From Achromobacter sp. MFA1 R4 (GTDB lineage: Bacteria > Pseudomonadota > Gammaproteobacteria > Burkholderiales > Burkholderiaceae_B): a stretch of DNA of 64,000 bases. This document shows, one piece after another, positions 46,366-55,201 of this stretch (position 1 is the first letter of the stretch; each line of letters begins with the position of its first letter). The stretch spans positions 558,001 to 622,000 of the forward strand of contig NZ_LT707065.1 in assembly GCF_900156745.1 (NCBI RefSeq). The letters are read 5' to 3'. Position numbers and translations under genes: made by a program. Below the pieces are notes generated by a model. That model did no database searches. It had not been told where the DNA came from and was given only the letters and a program-made list of their open reading frames with translations.

Positions 46366-47688
46366 TCAGGCTTGCAGCGGTTCGACGCCGCACCAGTCAT
46401 GGATGAAGAGCGCCAGCGAGGTCGCCACGCGCACCATGCTGTCCACCGACACGCATTCGTTGAAACCGTGCACGTTCTGCACCTTCGGGCCGTAGCAGGT
46501 CACGGGCACGTCCATCATCAACCGGAAATGGCGGCCGTCCGTGGTGGCGGTCAACGCTGTGGGCTGCGGCAGTTCGCCCGCTACGCGGCGGTGCGCATCC
46601 GCCAGCAACTGCATGGCGGGAACGTCCAGGTCGTACTCGCAGCCGGGCGCGTGAAAGCCTTCGTAGCGGATATCGATACGCACGTCGCTGTCGGTCAGGC
46701 CCGCCTCGACGGCGCGGATGCGCGCTTCCACCCGTTGCTTGGCCTCATCGATGGTCATGTCCGGATAGCAGGCGACACGCATGCCCAGCGTGCACACGCT
46801 GGGCACGGATGAATTCCAGTCGCCGGCGTGGATCTGGCCCAGGTTGAAGTTGATGGGATGCGCGTGCTCACGGTAGGCCGGATGTCGGTTCTCGGGCAGG
46901 TTCCATTCGTGCTCCAACTGCTTCATGGCGTCGACGATGCGCAGGCCGGTTTCGACCGGATTGACGCCCGTGGTCATATAGGCGGCATGCGCCGGCCGGC
47001 CCACGATGTCCACGTACATCCAGTACACGCCAAGCTGCGCGCTCATCATGCGCTCGTGCGTGGGTTCGGGAATGACCACCGCGTCGAACGCGCTGAGCTT
47101 GGCGGCGGCGATGGCGCTTTGCAGCGCGGACACCGTAGCCAGCGTGCCGTTGCCGGTGTTTTCCTCTTCCAGCACGCCATTGAAGCCGACGGCGCCCGCG
47201 GGCTGCACGCCCAGATCCTGCAGGGCCTTGAACGCCGCCAGGGCGCAGATGATGCCCGCCTTCATGTCGCCTGCGCCGCGGCCATAGAGCCAGCCGTCGC
47301 GCAGTTCGCCGTCGAACGGCGCGGGATCCCACAATTCGTGCGGGCCGGTGGGCACCACGTCCAGGTGGCCGTTGAACAGTACGGCCCGGCCGCCGGCGCT
47401 GCGGGGTTCGTGCCGCGCCAGCACGTTGTAGCGGCCACCGTCGGGGCAGCAGGCGGGGGAATACAGCGGCAGGTTCTTGAGCTCTTCGGTACGCAGCGCG
47501 ATGCGCTCGGACGTCAGGCCCAGGTCGGCCAGCGCGCCCTCCAGGAACTCTGCGGCGGACGTTTCCTGGCCGGGCAGGCTGCGGCACTGCACGAAGCCCG
47601 TCAGCGTATCGGTCATGTACTGGCGAAGTCCGGCCACTGCTTCGGCGATTCTGTCCTGGTCCACGCTGGCTGCTGCGACGGCGATCAT
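46366..47688 (-). CDS. M20-family metallopeptidase/deacylase (ArgE/DapE-like)
   Basis: A 440-residue M20 enzyme with the di-zinc and catalytic motifs FNGHLDVVPTGP, GRGAGDMKAG, EEENTGNG (catalytic Glu) and VIPEPT. The family removes acyl groups or cleaves short peptides in the cytosol. It leads an operon with a peptide-type importer and an amidase, so it likely processes an imported N-acyl amino acid, peptide or amide. AAGGGGAA lies 6 bases before ATG 47688. An IclR-type palindrome lies 37 bases upstream. Confidence 0.9.
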   Translation of the reverse strand: MIAVAAASVDQDRIAEAVAGLRQYMTDTLTGFVQCRSLPGQETSAAEFLEGALADLGLTSERIALRTEELKNLPLYSPACCPDGGRYNVLARHEPRSAGGRAVLFNGHLDVVPTGPHELWDPAPFDGELRDGWLYGRGAGDMKAGIICALAAFKALQDLGVQPAGAVGFNGVLEEENTGNGTLATVSALQSAIAAAKLSAFDAVVIPEPTHERMMSAQLGVYWMYVDIVGRPAHAAYMTTGVNPVETGLRIVDAMKQLEHEWNLPENRHPAYREHAHPINFNLGQIHAGDWNSSVPSVCTLGMRVACYPDMTIDEAKQRVEARIRAVEAGLTDSDVRIDIRYEGFHAPGCEYDLDVPAMQLLADAHRRVAGELPQPTALTATTDGRHFRLMMDVPVTCYGPKVQNVHGFNECVSVDSMVRVATSLALFIHDWCGVEPLQA

Positions 47689-47724
47689 TGCATTCCCCTT
47701 TTCGAGTATGAAATCGCTTAAATA

Positions 47725-47747
47725 TAAGTATCAATAGTTGATACTTA
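47725..47747. promoter_or_regulatory. Palindromic operator between M20 operon and iclR
   Basis: TAAGTATCAA-TAG-TTGATACTTA is a perfect 10-bp inverted repeat in an AT-rich stretch. A second copy of the same sequence precedes the binding-protein gene at 48,867. IclR-family proteins bind palindromes of this size, so the divergent IclR protein is the likely ligand. Confidence 0.82.
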
Positions 47748-47917
47748 GATATCTATATTTGGCATGATAGAGTTCGAACAAGCGCGCAGCAATACGACAC
47801 CCATGGGTAATTTCCCTAGGACCTGTTGGAAAATGCTTGCCGCTACAGTGCGTATCCGCGCGCTGTAGCAACGGGGCTTGCAAGGCCGCACATAACAAGA
47901 GAAACGGAGAAATCAAC

Positions 47918-48691
47918 ATGGCCACAACCGAGACCCGGTTCAACCAATCCCTGGCGAAAGGCTTCGGCATCCTGGAGGCTTTTTCCAATCACCCCGGTCC
48001 GCTCAGCCTCAACGAGCTGACGGAACTGTCGGGGCTGGACCGCAGCTCCACGCAGCGCATGCTGCATACGCTGGTGGCGCTGGGCTATCTGGAACGCGGC
48101 ACCAACCAGCGCGGCTATGTGCTGGGCAAGAAGATCCTGGACCGGACCTTCGATTTCCTGCGCAGCCATCCCCTGCTGGAACGCGCCACGCCCATCCTGG
48201 AACAGCTCCAGCAGGAATGCGGGGAACGCGTGGACCTGAGCCTGTTCGACGACCTGACCATCGTCTATGCGCTGCGCCGTCAGACCAAGCGCCAGACCTT
48301 CTACGCCACGCTGGTGGGCCGGCGGATGCCCACGTTTTCGTCGTCCGGCGGGCGCGCCATCATGGCGCACCTGACCGACGCCGAGGTCGACGACATCCTG
48401 GCGCGCAGCGACCTGCGGCCGCTGACGCCCAAGACCATCACCGATCCCGACGTGATCCGCCAACGCGTGCAGGAGGCCCGGGTGCAGGGCTATGCCCTCT
48501 GCCTGGAAGAAAGCATGGTCGGGGAAATCGTGCTGGGCAGCGCCGTGGTCGACCACAGCGGACGCCCCCTGGCGGCCATCCACATTTCCGGTCTCCTGGC
48601 CGAATGGACGCCGGACTCCTTCACCCAGCGTTTCAGCTCGCTGGCGATCTCGGCGGCGCGCGCCCTGAGCGGGCGCCCCAACCGCAACTGA
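47918..48691 (+). CDS. IclR-family regulator of the peptide/amide uptake genes
   Basis: A 257-residue IclR regulator with a winged HTH at residues about 10-75 (SLNELTELSGLDRSSTQRMLHTLVALGYLER) and a GAF-like effector domain (ECGERVDLSLFDDLTIVYALRR; FSSSGGRAIMAHLTD). ATG 47918 follows ACGGAGA by 7 bases; an upstream in-frame start lacks a Shine-Dalgarno. It is divergent from the M20/ABC operon and lies just before the second binding-protein gene. The shared palindrome in front of both transcription units suggests it controls them together. Confidence 0.9.
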   Translation: MATTETRFNQSLAKGFGILEAFSNHPGPLSLNELTELSGLDRSSTQRMLHTLVALGYLERGTNQRGYVLGKKILDRTFDFLRSHPLLERATPILEQLQQECGERVDLSLFDDLTIVYALRRQTKRQTFYATLVGRRMPTFSSSGGRAIMAHLTDAEVDDILARSDLRPLTPKTITDPDVIRQRVQEARVQGYALCLEESMVGEIVLGSAVVDHSGRPLAAIHISGLLAEWTPDSFTQRFSSLAISAARALSGRPNRN

Positions 48692-48782
48692 GGCCGCAAG
48701 CCGGCCGCCTTTCACGGGAAATCCCTAGCGCCGGCCGCCTTGCGCGGCCCGGCGCACTGCTGCACCATAGCCAGACTGGATC

Positions 48783-48809
48783 CTTACGTATCAATATTTG
48801 ATACTTAAG
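48783..48809 (+). promoter_or_regulatory. Second copy of the IclR-type operator, upstream of the lone binding-protein gene
   Basis: CTTACGTATCAA-TAT-TTGATACTTAAG has 12-bp arms with one mismatch. Its core GTATCAA-N3-TTGATAC is identical to the site at 47,725. It lies 57 bases before the TTG start of the binding-protein gene. Confidence 0.82.
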
Positions 48810-48866
48810 ATTTGACGCAGCAGCGGCCGTCGGCATCGCTGGGCCGCCCTCCCGAGGAGATTCGCC

Positions 48867-50468
48867 TTGAAGTGCAATAACGTCCGCCGCGCCCTGATGC
48901 AGGGCCTGCTGGCCGCCGCCGCCATTGCCGCTGTTCCCGCCGCCAGCGCCGCCGATCCCCAGCCGCAGCACGGCGGCGTGCTGACCGCCATCCTGAATCC
49001 CGAGCCGCCCAACCTGAACGTCGCGATGCAGCAGGTGGGCACCACGCAGATGGTGGCCGGAAAAATCTACGAAAGCCTGCTGACCTATTCCTTCGACCTG
49101 AAGCCGCTGCCGAGCCTGGCCCGGTCCTGGGAGGTGTCCGACGATCAATTGACCTATACCTTCCACTTGCAGCCCAAGGCGCAATGGCACGACGGCAAGC
49201 CATTCACGTCGGCCGACGTGCTGTTCTCGTACAAGCAGATCCTGGCCAACACGCCGCGCACGCGCTCGCTGATGCGCTACATCCAGGACATCACCGCGCC
49301 GGACGCGCACACGGTGGTGTTCCATCTGAAGGAGCGCTACTCGGCCTTCCTGTATGCCTTCGATATCGGCGGCGGCGTGATCCTGCCCAAGCACCTGTAC
49401 GACGTGGACACGCCGCTGGCACAGAATCCGCACAACAACGCGCCCATCGGCACGGGGCCGTTCAAGTTCAAGCGCTGGGAGCGCGGCTCGTACATCGAAC
49501 TGGTCAGGAACGAGCACTACTGGAAGGAAGGCCGCCCCTACCTGGACGGCATCACCTACCGCGTGATTCCCGACGCGGCGTCGCGCCGGCTGGCGCTGGA
49601 GCAGCGGACGGTGCAGCAGGCCTGGCTGCAGGACATCGAGCCCTTCGACATGCCTCGCGTGGCCAAGCTGGCGCACATCAACGTCACGCAGAAGGGCTAC
49701 GAATACTGGTCCACGCTGCACTGGATCGAGATGAACGAAGCGCGCAAGCCGATGGACGACAAGCGCTTCCGGCAGGCGGTCATGTACGCCATCGACCGAG
49801 AGTTCATCGCCAAGCGCATCATGTTCGGGATGGGCACGGTGTCCACCGGCCCGTTCCACCGCAATACGCGCTTTTACGACCCCAATGTCAGGCAGTACCC
49901 CTACGATCCGAAGAAGGCCGTCGCCCTGCTGGACGAAATGGGCCTCAAGCCCGACGCCAAGGGCGTGCGCGTCAAGCTTGGCCTCATCCCCAATCCCTAT
50001 GGCGAAATGCAGCGCCGGATCGCCGAATACACGAAGCAGAGCCTGGGCAAGGTCGGCATCGTCATCGATATCGAGAGCACCGACGTGGGCGGCTGGACCA
50101 CGCGCATGGGCAACTGGGACTTCGACATGGCCTATAACGGCGTGTTCCAGTATGGCGACCCCGCCATCGGCGTCTCGCGCACGTACGTCAGCAGCAACAT
50201 CAAGAAGGGCCTGGCGTTCACCAATACCTCGCAGTACCGCAATCCCAAGGTGGATGAACTGTTCGACCAGGCCGCCACCGCGCCGACGGACCAGGAACGC
50301 CAGCGGCTGTACACGGAAGTGCAGAAGATCCTGGCCGAAGATGTGCCGCTCGCGTGGATCGACGACACCAACTACTCCACCTTCCTGGACAAGCGCGTGC
50401 ACGGCGCCATCACGACGGGACTGGGCGCCGTGGATAGCTACGCAGACGCGTGGCTGGCGCCCAAGTAG
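48867..50468 (+). CDS. Peptide ABC transporter substrate-binding protein (family 5), paralogue 2
   Basis: A 533-residue family 5 binding protein with a signal peptide (AAAAIAAVPAASAAD) and the same GGVLTAILNPEPPNLNVAMQQ opening as its paralogue at 44,721; similarity runs to the C-terminus. The start is TTG 48867, 5 bases after GAGGAGA; ATG ten codons later would shorten the signal peptide. It lacks its own permeases and presumably shares those of the operon on the other side of the regulator, widening the ligand range. Confidence 0.92.
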   Translation: MKCNNVRRALMQGLLAAAAIAAVPAASAADPQPQHGGVLTAILNPEPPNLNVAMQQVGTTQMVAGKIYESLLTYSFDLKPLPSLARSWEVSDDQLTYTFHLQPKAQWHDGKPFTSADVLFSYKQILANTPRTRSLMRYIQDITAPDAHTVVFHLKERYSAFLYAFDIGGGVILPKHLYDVDTPLAQNPHNNAPIGTGPFKFKRWERGSYIELVRNEHYWKEGRPYLDGITYRVIPDAASRRLALEQRTVQQAWLQDIEPFDMPRVAKLAHINVTQKGYEYWSTLHWIEMNEARKPMDDKRFRQAVMYAIDREFIAKRIMFGMGTVSTGPFHRNTRFYDPNVRQYPYDPKKAVALLDEMGLKPDAKGVRVKLGLIPNPYGEMQRRIAEYTKQSLGKVGIVIDIESTDVGGWTTRMGNWDFDMAYNGVFQYGDPAIGVSRTYVSSNIKKGLAFTNTSQYRNPKVDELFDQAATAPTDQERQRLYTEVQKILAEDVPLAWIDDTNYSTFLDKRVHGAITTGLGAVDSYADAWLAPK

Positions 50469-50499
50469 GCACGGCCCGGGCCGCTGCGCCCCGGCCCGC

Positions 50500-50519
50500 G
50501 GGCGGCCTCAGGGCCGCCC
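50500..50519. terminator. GC-rich hairpin between convergent genes
   Basis: GGGCGGCC, TCAG loop, GGCCGCCC forms an 8-bp stem over the stop of the SMP-30 gene, 32 bases past the binding-protein stop. There is no T-run, so any termination would be weak or factor-assisted. Confidence 0.35.
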
Positions 50520-51407
50520 AGCGTGCGGCACGTCCACCCGCGCCGCCAATAGCCGCGCCTGGGGCTTGGCTCGGCGGTTGGCCTCGATGAAGTCCGGCGC
50601 GGCCGCCATGAACAGGGTCCGGCCATCCGGGCCGCCCAGGGCAGCCGCGAAGATGCCGAATTCCCCCGTGTCGATCTGTTCGAGGATCCGGCCGCCGCGT
50701 TCGACGCGCACGATGCGCTTGCCGATGGCGTCCGCGACCCACAGGGCGCCCTCCTCGTCCAGCGCGCCGCCGTCAGGGGCGATGGCGGAGGCGGCGATCA
50801 GCGTGGACAGGTCATCGGTGTCGGGCAGTTCGCCAAAGTTGGCCCAGTCCCGGCGCGGACCCAGCACGCCGTTGGGCTGGATGTCGAATTCCGAAATGCG
50901 ATTGGCGAAGGTCTCGTTGACGATCAGGGTCTTGCCATCGGGCGTGATGAACGGCCCGTTGGGAAAGCACAGGTCGTCCGCCACGACCTGCGCGACACCG
51001 TCCGGATCGACGCGCACCAGCGTCGTGGTGCGGACCGGCTCGCCCGCCATGATGTCGAAGCCGAAGTTGCCGACATAAGCCCTGCCCTGCGCGTCCACCA
51101 CCATGTCATTGATGTGGCCGCCGGTCAGGGCGGACAGATCGGCATGGACCGACAAGGTGCCGTCGGCCTCGCGGCGCAGCAGCTTGCGGTCTTTCATGGA
51201 CGAGATCAGCAGGCGGCCGTCGGGCAGCCAGCCCAGGCCGGACGGCTGCTGCGGGACCAGACAGACGCGGTCGACGGCGCCTTGCTCAGTCACGGTGATG
51301 ACCTGGCCGGTGTAAAAGTCCGACGCCCACAGGCGATCGTCGTGCCAGCGCAGCCCTTCCAGATAGGTATAGCCGGAGGCCAGTACGGACAGCTCGCGAT
51401 TCGGCAT
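50508..51407 (-). CDS. SMP-30/gluconolactonase/LRE family protein
   Basis: A 299-residue six-bladed beta-propeller of the SMP-30 family. The metal-ligand Glu is in YLEGLRWHDDRLWASDF near the N-terminus. Asn and Asp ligand regions are HINDMVVDAQGRAYVGNFG and CFPNGPFITPDGKTLIVNE. These enzymes hydrolyse lactones; the specific lactone is not shown by context. ATG 51407 follows AAAGGAGAC. It is divergent from the symporter gene at 51,683. Confidence 0.9.
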   Translation of the reverse strand: MPNRELSVLASGYTYLEGLRWHDDRLWASDFYTGQVITVTEQGAVDRVCLVPQQPSGLGWLPDGRLLISSMKDRKLLRREADGTLSVHADLSALTGGHINDMVVDAQGRAYVGNFGFDIMAGEPVRTTTLVRVDPDGVAQVVADDLCFPNGPFITPDGKTLIVNETFANRISEFDIQPNGVLGPRRDWANFGELPDTDDLSTLIAASAIAPDGGALDEEGALWVADAIGKRIVRVERGGRILEQIDTGEFGIFAAALGGPDGRTLFMAAAPDFIEANRRAKPQARLLAARVDVPHAGRP

Positions 51408-51515
51408 TGCTTTGTCTCCTTTATCGCCCCGCTCGGGGCCGGTTCCCAGGGTGGCGCGCAGCCTTCGTCGTCGAGGCCGGCGCGGTCATTCTGGCATGAT
51501 TGATCCGTCCCCAAA

Positions 51516-51570
51516 CTGACAACTAGCTGTCAGCTTCACGGCGTTAACATCGCGCCCCAAGGGTTAACCC
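51516..51570. promoter_or_regulatory. Palindromes between SMP-30 and symporter genes
   Basis: CTGACAACTAGCTGTCAG (51516-51533) is an 18-bp palindrome with a single mismatched pair, and GGGTTAACCC (51561-51570) is a perfect one. Both lie in the 275-base divergent region. The first resembles operators of GntR-type dimers. No regulator gene is adjacent. Confidence 0.5.
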
Positions 51571-51682
51571 GTGCTTTCCCCGGGCCCTGGCATGTCCGTC
51601 ATCGGACCGCCCTGCACCGCCCCATGCCGGCGGGCCTGGCCCTTCGGGCCGAGCGGCGGCTCCCCGTTATCCCGTTTTGAAC

Positions 51683-52975
51683 ATGAACACTAAGAAGCTG
51701 ACGCGTTATATCGGCATCGCCATGGTGCTGGGCATCGTGGTGGGCTACTTCTGCAACAAGTTCGCGCAGAACCAGCAGGAGGCGGCGCACATCGCCTCGT
51801 ACTTCAGCCTCGTCACCGACATCTTCCTGCGCATGATCAAGATGATCATTGCGCCCCTCGTGTTCGCCACCCTGGTGACCGGACTGGCCAGCATGAGCGA
51901 TGCCAGCGCCGTGGGCCGCATCGGCCTGCGCGCCATGATCTGGTTCATCGCCGCCTCCGCGATCTCCCTGTTGCTGGGCCTGGCGCTGGTCAACATCTTC
52001 CAGCCCGGCGCGCACATGAACCTGGCGATCCCCGACGCGGGCCTGACCTCGGGACTGAAGACGGGCGATTTCACGCTCAAGGCCTTCATCGCGCACGTGT
52101 TTCCCAAGAGCATCGCCGAAGCGATGGCGAACAACGAGATCCTGCAGATCCTGGTGTTCTCGCTGTTCTTCGGCGCGGCGCTGTCCTTTATCCGCGGCAA
52201 GGGCCACAACACGATCTACAACATGATCGACGAGCTGGCCAAGATCATGTTCCGCGTGACCGATTATGTGATGCGCTTCGCGCCGCTGGGCGTATTCGCC
52301 GCCATGGCCGCCGCCATCACCACCGAAGGCCTGGGCGTACTGGTCAGCTACGGCAAGCTGATCGGGGAGTTCTACCTGGGCCTGGCCCTGTTGTGGGCGG
52401 TCCTGTTCGGCGTCGGCTACCTGTTCCTGGGCAAGTCCACATTCCGCCTGGGCGGCCTGATCAAGGAACCGACCCTGCTGGCGTTCTCGACCGCGAGCAG
52501 CGAATCGGCGTATCCCAAGACCATCGAGGCGCTGGCGCGTTTCGGGGTGTCCAAGCGCATTTCGGGATTCGTGCTGCCGCTGGGCTACTCGTTCAACCTG
52601 GACGGCTCGATGATGTACCAGTCCTTCGCGGTGCTGTTCATCGCCCAGGCCTACAACATCGAGATGAGCTTCACGCAGCAGCTCACCCTGCTGCTGGTGC
52701 TGATGGTGACCAGCAAAGGCATGGCCGGCGTGGCGCGCGCGTCGCTGGTCGTGGTGGCGGCGACGCTGCCGATGTTTCATCTGCCGGAAGCCGGCCTGCT
52801 GCTGATCATGGGCATCGACCAGTTCTTCGACATGGGCCGCACCGCCACGAACGTGGTCGGCAACAGCCTGGCCACGGCCGTGATCGCCAAGCTTGAAGGC
52901 AACGAGGAGGACCTGCCCGCGCAGGCCACCGAGGACGCCCCGCAGACGGGCGCGGCCGCCACCCAGAACGCATGA
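51683..52975 (+). CDS. Dicarboxylate/amino acid:cation symporter (DAACS family, GltP-like)
   Basis: A 430-residue secondary transporter. The substrate-binding hairpin reads AFSTASSESAYPKT, the NxDG motif is GYSFNLDGSMMYQ, and the late motifs VTSKGMAGV and FDMGRTATNVVGN are intact. These residues place it in the glutamate/aspartate/C4-dicarboxylate symporter family and nearer GltP than DctA. ATG 51683 is chosen; TTG two codons earlier is also in frame, and neither has a good Shine-Dalgarno. A strong terminator overlaps its stop codon. Confidence 0.93.
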   Translation: MNTKKLTRYIGIAMVLGIVVGYFCNKFAQNQQEAAHIASYFSLVTDIFLRMIKMIIAPLVFATLVTGLASMSDASAVGRIGLRAMIWFIAASAISLLLGLALVNIFQPGAHMNLAIPDAGLTSGLKTGDFTLKAFIAHVFPKSIAEAMANNEILQILVFSLFFGAALSFIRGKGHNTIYNMIDELAKIMFRVTDYVMRFAPLGVFAAMAAAITTEGLGVLVSYGKLIGEFYLGLALLWAVLFGVGYLFLGKSTFRLGGLIKEPTLLAFSTASSESAYPKTIEALARFGVSKRISGFVLPLGYSFNLDGSMMYQSFAVLFIAQAYNIEMSFTQQLTLLLVLMVTSKGMAGVARASLVVVAATLPMFHLPEAGLLLIMGIDQFFDMGRTATNVVGNSLATAVIAKLEGNEEDLPAQATEDAPQTGAAATQNA

Positions 52976-53007
52976 AAAATCGGGCCACAAGGGCCCGATT
53001 TTTCATG
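52971..53007 (+). terminator. Intrinsic terminator overlapping the symporter stop
   Basis: A perfect 16-bp inverted repeat (CATGAAAAATCGGGCC, ACAAG loop, GGCCCGATTTTTCATG) starts at the stop codon. T5 lies in the descending arm; the symmetry would also stop transcription from the other side. Confidence 0.88.
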
Positions 53008-53111
53008 GTGCGCGCCAGCTTGACCCGGCGCGGGGAGCGGGCGCAACATAAAGGCCCCTTCCGACAAGTACCGGCGCGGCGCGCATGGGCGCCACGCCCG
53101 GCCCGCACGCC

Positions 53112-53501
53112 ATGAACCTACCGCCCTTTCGCACCGCGGCGGCCGCCGCCGCGCTTGCCGGCGGCGTCTTTGCCGCCATGCCTGCCGCGCACGCATGGAC
53201 ACTCGTCTCCTGCGACCTGCACGGCACCGTCGCCACCCTGCCCACCACCTTCCGGCAATTCCGCACCGATGGCTCGGAACTGGTCCAGGTGTTGTTCAAG
53301 CTGAAAGTGAAAGCCGCCGAGATCCCGGACGGGGAGCGCGCCGACACCGACTGCTCGCAGTTCGTGGGCAAGGATGTCGATGTGGCGCTGGAGAACGTGC
53401 CGGCCCGCAGGATCCAGCGAGGCAAGCCGCTGAACGTGCGCTACCGGTATGACGAATCGCTGGGGCAGGCGATGTCGACAAAGTACGAGCTGACGCCCTG
53501 A
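53112..53501 (+). CDS. Hypothetical exported protein
   Basis: A 129-residue protein with a clear signal peptide (AAAAALAGGVFAAMPAAHA, cleavage near residue 29). The small mature domain has two cysteines (VSCDLHG and ADTDCSQ) that could form a disulfide. No family recognised. ATG 53112 gives the signal peptide directly; upstream in-frame codons add only a polar extension. It converges with the next gene, 22 bases apart. Confidence 0.65.
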   Translation: MNLPPFRTAAAAAALAGGVFAAMPAAHAWTLVSCDLHGTVATLPTTFRQFRTDGSELVQVLFKLKVKAAEIPDGERADTDCSQFVGKDVDVALENVPARRIQRGKPLNVRYRYDESLGQAMSTKYELTP

Positions 53502-53523
53502 CGCCTTGCCGACGTCGCGGCCG

Positions 53524-53958
53524 CTAGTCGTTGACCGAGCACGACACGGGCGAACCGTCCTCGAACTCCACGTCGTAGGTGTGCACCGGATCCCAGGGCA
53601 GCGTGAACCAGAGTTCATAGCCGTCGCCGTCTTCATCGAACAGCCACAGGGCGCGCAGCACGGCCTTTTCCGCCATGGCCTCGGCGGTTTCCTCGGCCAG
53701 GAGCTGGTCGTCTTCGATGCCCAGCTTCTTGTAGTGCTCATACGAATAGTTGTCGAGCAGGAACTCGGCAGCGGCCAGGATCTGTTCGTCCAGGTCGTCG
53801 ATGATGGCCTTGACCACCTTGGAGGCGTCGCCGCCGGGCTCCTCGCCATCGGTCTGGATCATGACGTGGATGGGCGGCCGGCCCTCTCCTGCGGGGACGT
53901 TTTCCGCCGCCCACAGATCGGGTTCTTCGAGGTCCTGGGTGAAATTGAATCGTGCCAT
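53524..53958 (-). CDS. Hypothetical acidic cytosolic protein
   Basis: A 144-residue, strongly acidic protein (MARFNFTQDLEEPDLWAAEN...) without signal peptide or membrane segment. The second half has the run DEDGDGYELWFTLPWDPVHTYDVEFEDG, suggesting a beta-rich end. No family recognised. Codon use is typical of the window and ATG 53958 is preceded by GGAGCCCC, so it is likely a real gene. Confidence 0.7.
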   Translation of the reverse strand: MARFNFTQDLEEPDLWAAENVPAGEGRPPIHVMIQTDGEEPGGDASKVVKAIIDDLDEQILAAAEFLLDNYSYEHYKKLGIEDDQLLAEETAEAMAEKAVLRALWLFDEDGDGYELWFTLPWDPVHTYDVEFEDGSPVSCSVND

Positions 53959-54121
53959 CTGGGGCTCCGTGATTTGTCATGGCGAGCCGGAAAAGGCCAT
54001 GGCTCGCCCTAGGCCGTCTAGCCTTTCAGCCATTTAACCAGATGCAGGCTCCCGCGTCTTTGGGGGCACGCGACGTTTTTGCGCCTAGGACATGCGCAGG
54101 TCGCGCCAGGCGGGCGCTGCC

Positions 54122-55093
54122 TCACGGTGCGCCCGCCTCGCCCTGGCGCCAGGGCGCGGCCGCGTCGCCGCAAAGACCCAGCAGAATCTCCGAAAACCGC
54201 TCCTCCGCCGCCAGGGCCTGGTCCCGCCTGCGCCGGATCAGGTTGATCGGCGGCAGCTCCCAGCCGAAATCCCAGGGCACCATGCCCAGCCTGCCGCGCT
54301 GGCACAGCTCGCGCGCGATGTCTTCGGGCACCACCGAAATCAGCGTGTCGTTCATGGTGAGGATCCCTTCGATCACGTCCGTCGAATAGGCTTCCAGCAC
54401 CGGCGACGGCGGTTGCAGCTCCGCGCGGATGAAATGCTCCACGATCAGTTGCCGCGTGGGCGTATTGGCCGCGGGCAGCACCCAGTCCATGGCGGCGACG
54501 GCGGCCCAGTCCGGCTGGCGCCGGGCCAGCCGCTGGGCCAGGCGGCCATGCGCGATCAGGCGCGGGCGCTGGCGATACAGCACGCGATGGATCAGATCCT
54601 CGTGCGTCACGGTGGACGTGGCCCGGCTGATGATGCAGTCCAGCTCATGGTGGCGCAGCATCGGCACCAGGTGATCCGTGGTGGCGCGGTGCAGGCTCAG
54701 GGTCACGCCATGACGCTGATGCAGGCTGCTGATGGCGGCGGTCAGCAAGGCGCTGGACACGTAGGGCACCACGCCCACCTGCAGGTGGGCGGAATGGCCG
54801 GCATGCAGCGCCTCGACCTCGCGCGCCCACAGGTCCAGGTCGCTGAGCAGGTGCCTTGCCCGCACCAGCGCCAGGTTCCCGAGCAAAGTGGGCTGCAGGC
54901 CGCTGCCGGTGCGCTGGAACAGGGGCGCGCCAAAGATGTCCTCCAGCTCGGCGAGCGCCTTGGTCACCGCCGGCTGGCTGATGCCGGTTGCGGCCGCCAC
55001 GCGCGTCAGCGATCGGTGGCGGTCGATGTTGACCAGCAGCGTCAGATGCCGGGGCTTCAGGCGGTTGACGAGCCGGACTGCGTCCCAGGTCAT
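54122..55093 (-). CDS. LysR-family transcriptional regulator
   Basis: A 323-residue LysR regulator. The winged HTH is at about residues 14-73 (HLTLLVNIDRHRSLTRVAAATGISQPAVTKAL), followed by the co-inducer-binding domain (LQVGVVPYVSSALLTAAISSLHQRHG). It is divergent from the gamma-glutamyltransferase-like gene, with 108 bases between starts containing a T-N11-A type palindrome, so it most probably controls the GGT/Bug/GAF genes. The inducer is unknown. Confidence 0.92.
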   Translation of the reverse strand: MTWDAVRLVNRLKPRHLTLLVNIDRHRSLTRVAAATGISQPAVTKALAELEDIFGAPLFQRTGSGLQPTLLGNLALVRARHLLSDLDLWAREVEALHAGHSAHLQVGVVPYVSSALLTAAISSLHQRHGVTLSLHRATTDHLVPMLRHHELDCIISRATSTVTHEDLIHRVLYRQRPRLIAHGRLAQRLARRQPDWAAVAAMDWVLPAANTPTRQLIVEHFIRAELQPPSPVLEAYSTDVIEGILTMNDTLISVVPEDIARELCQRGRLGMVPWDFGWELPPINLIRRRRDQALAAEERFSEILLGLCGDAAAPWRQGEAGAP

Positions 55094-55105
55094 GGCATGC
55101 TCCGA

Positions 55106-55153
55106 ATAACCATTCAGTTATCGGATTATGCCAATAAAGATAAAACCAGTTAT
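55106..55153. promoter_or_regulatory. Probable LysR binding region
   Basis: ATAAC-N6-GTTAT (55106-55121) fits the T-N11-A LysR box. A further GTTAT half-site occurs at 55149-55153. The stretch is AT-rich against a GC-rich background and lies between the divergent starts. Confidence 0.6.
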
Positions 55154-55201
55154 TTCAGGATCCTATACTGCAGGCATCTCCCCGCCGTCCGGATACGCCC
55201 G

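Noticed and set aside
54092..55201. Upstream extension of the gamma-glutamyltransferase frame by 370 codons
   Set aside because: It is antisense to a clear LysR gene, and the real start MTPSFTT at 55202 sits after a divergent promoter region.
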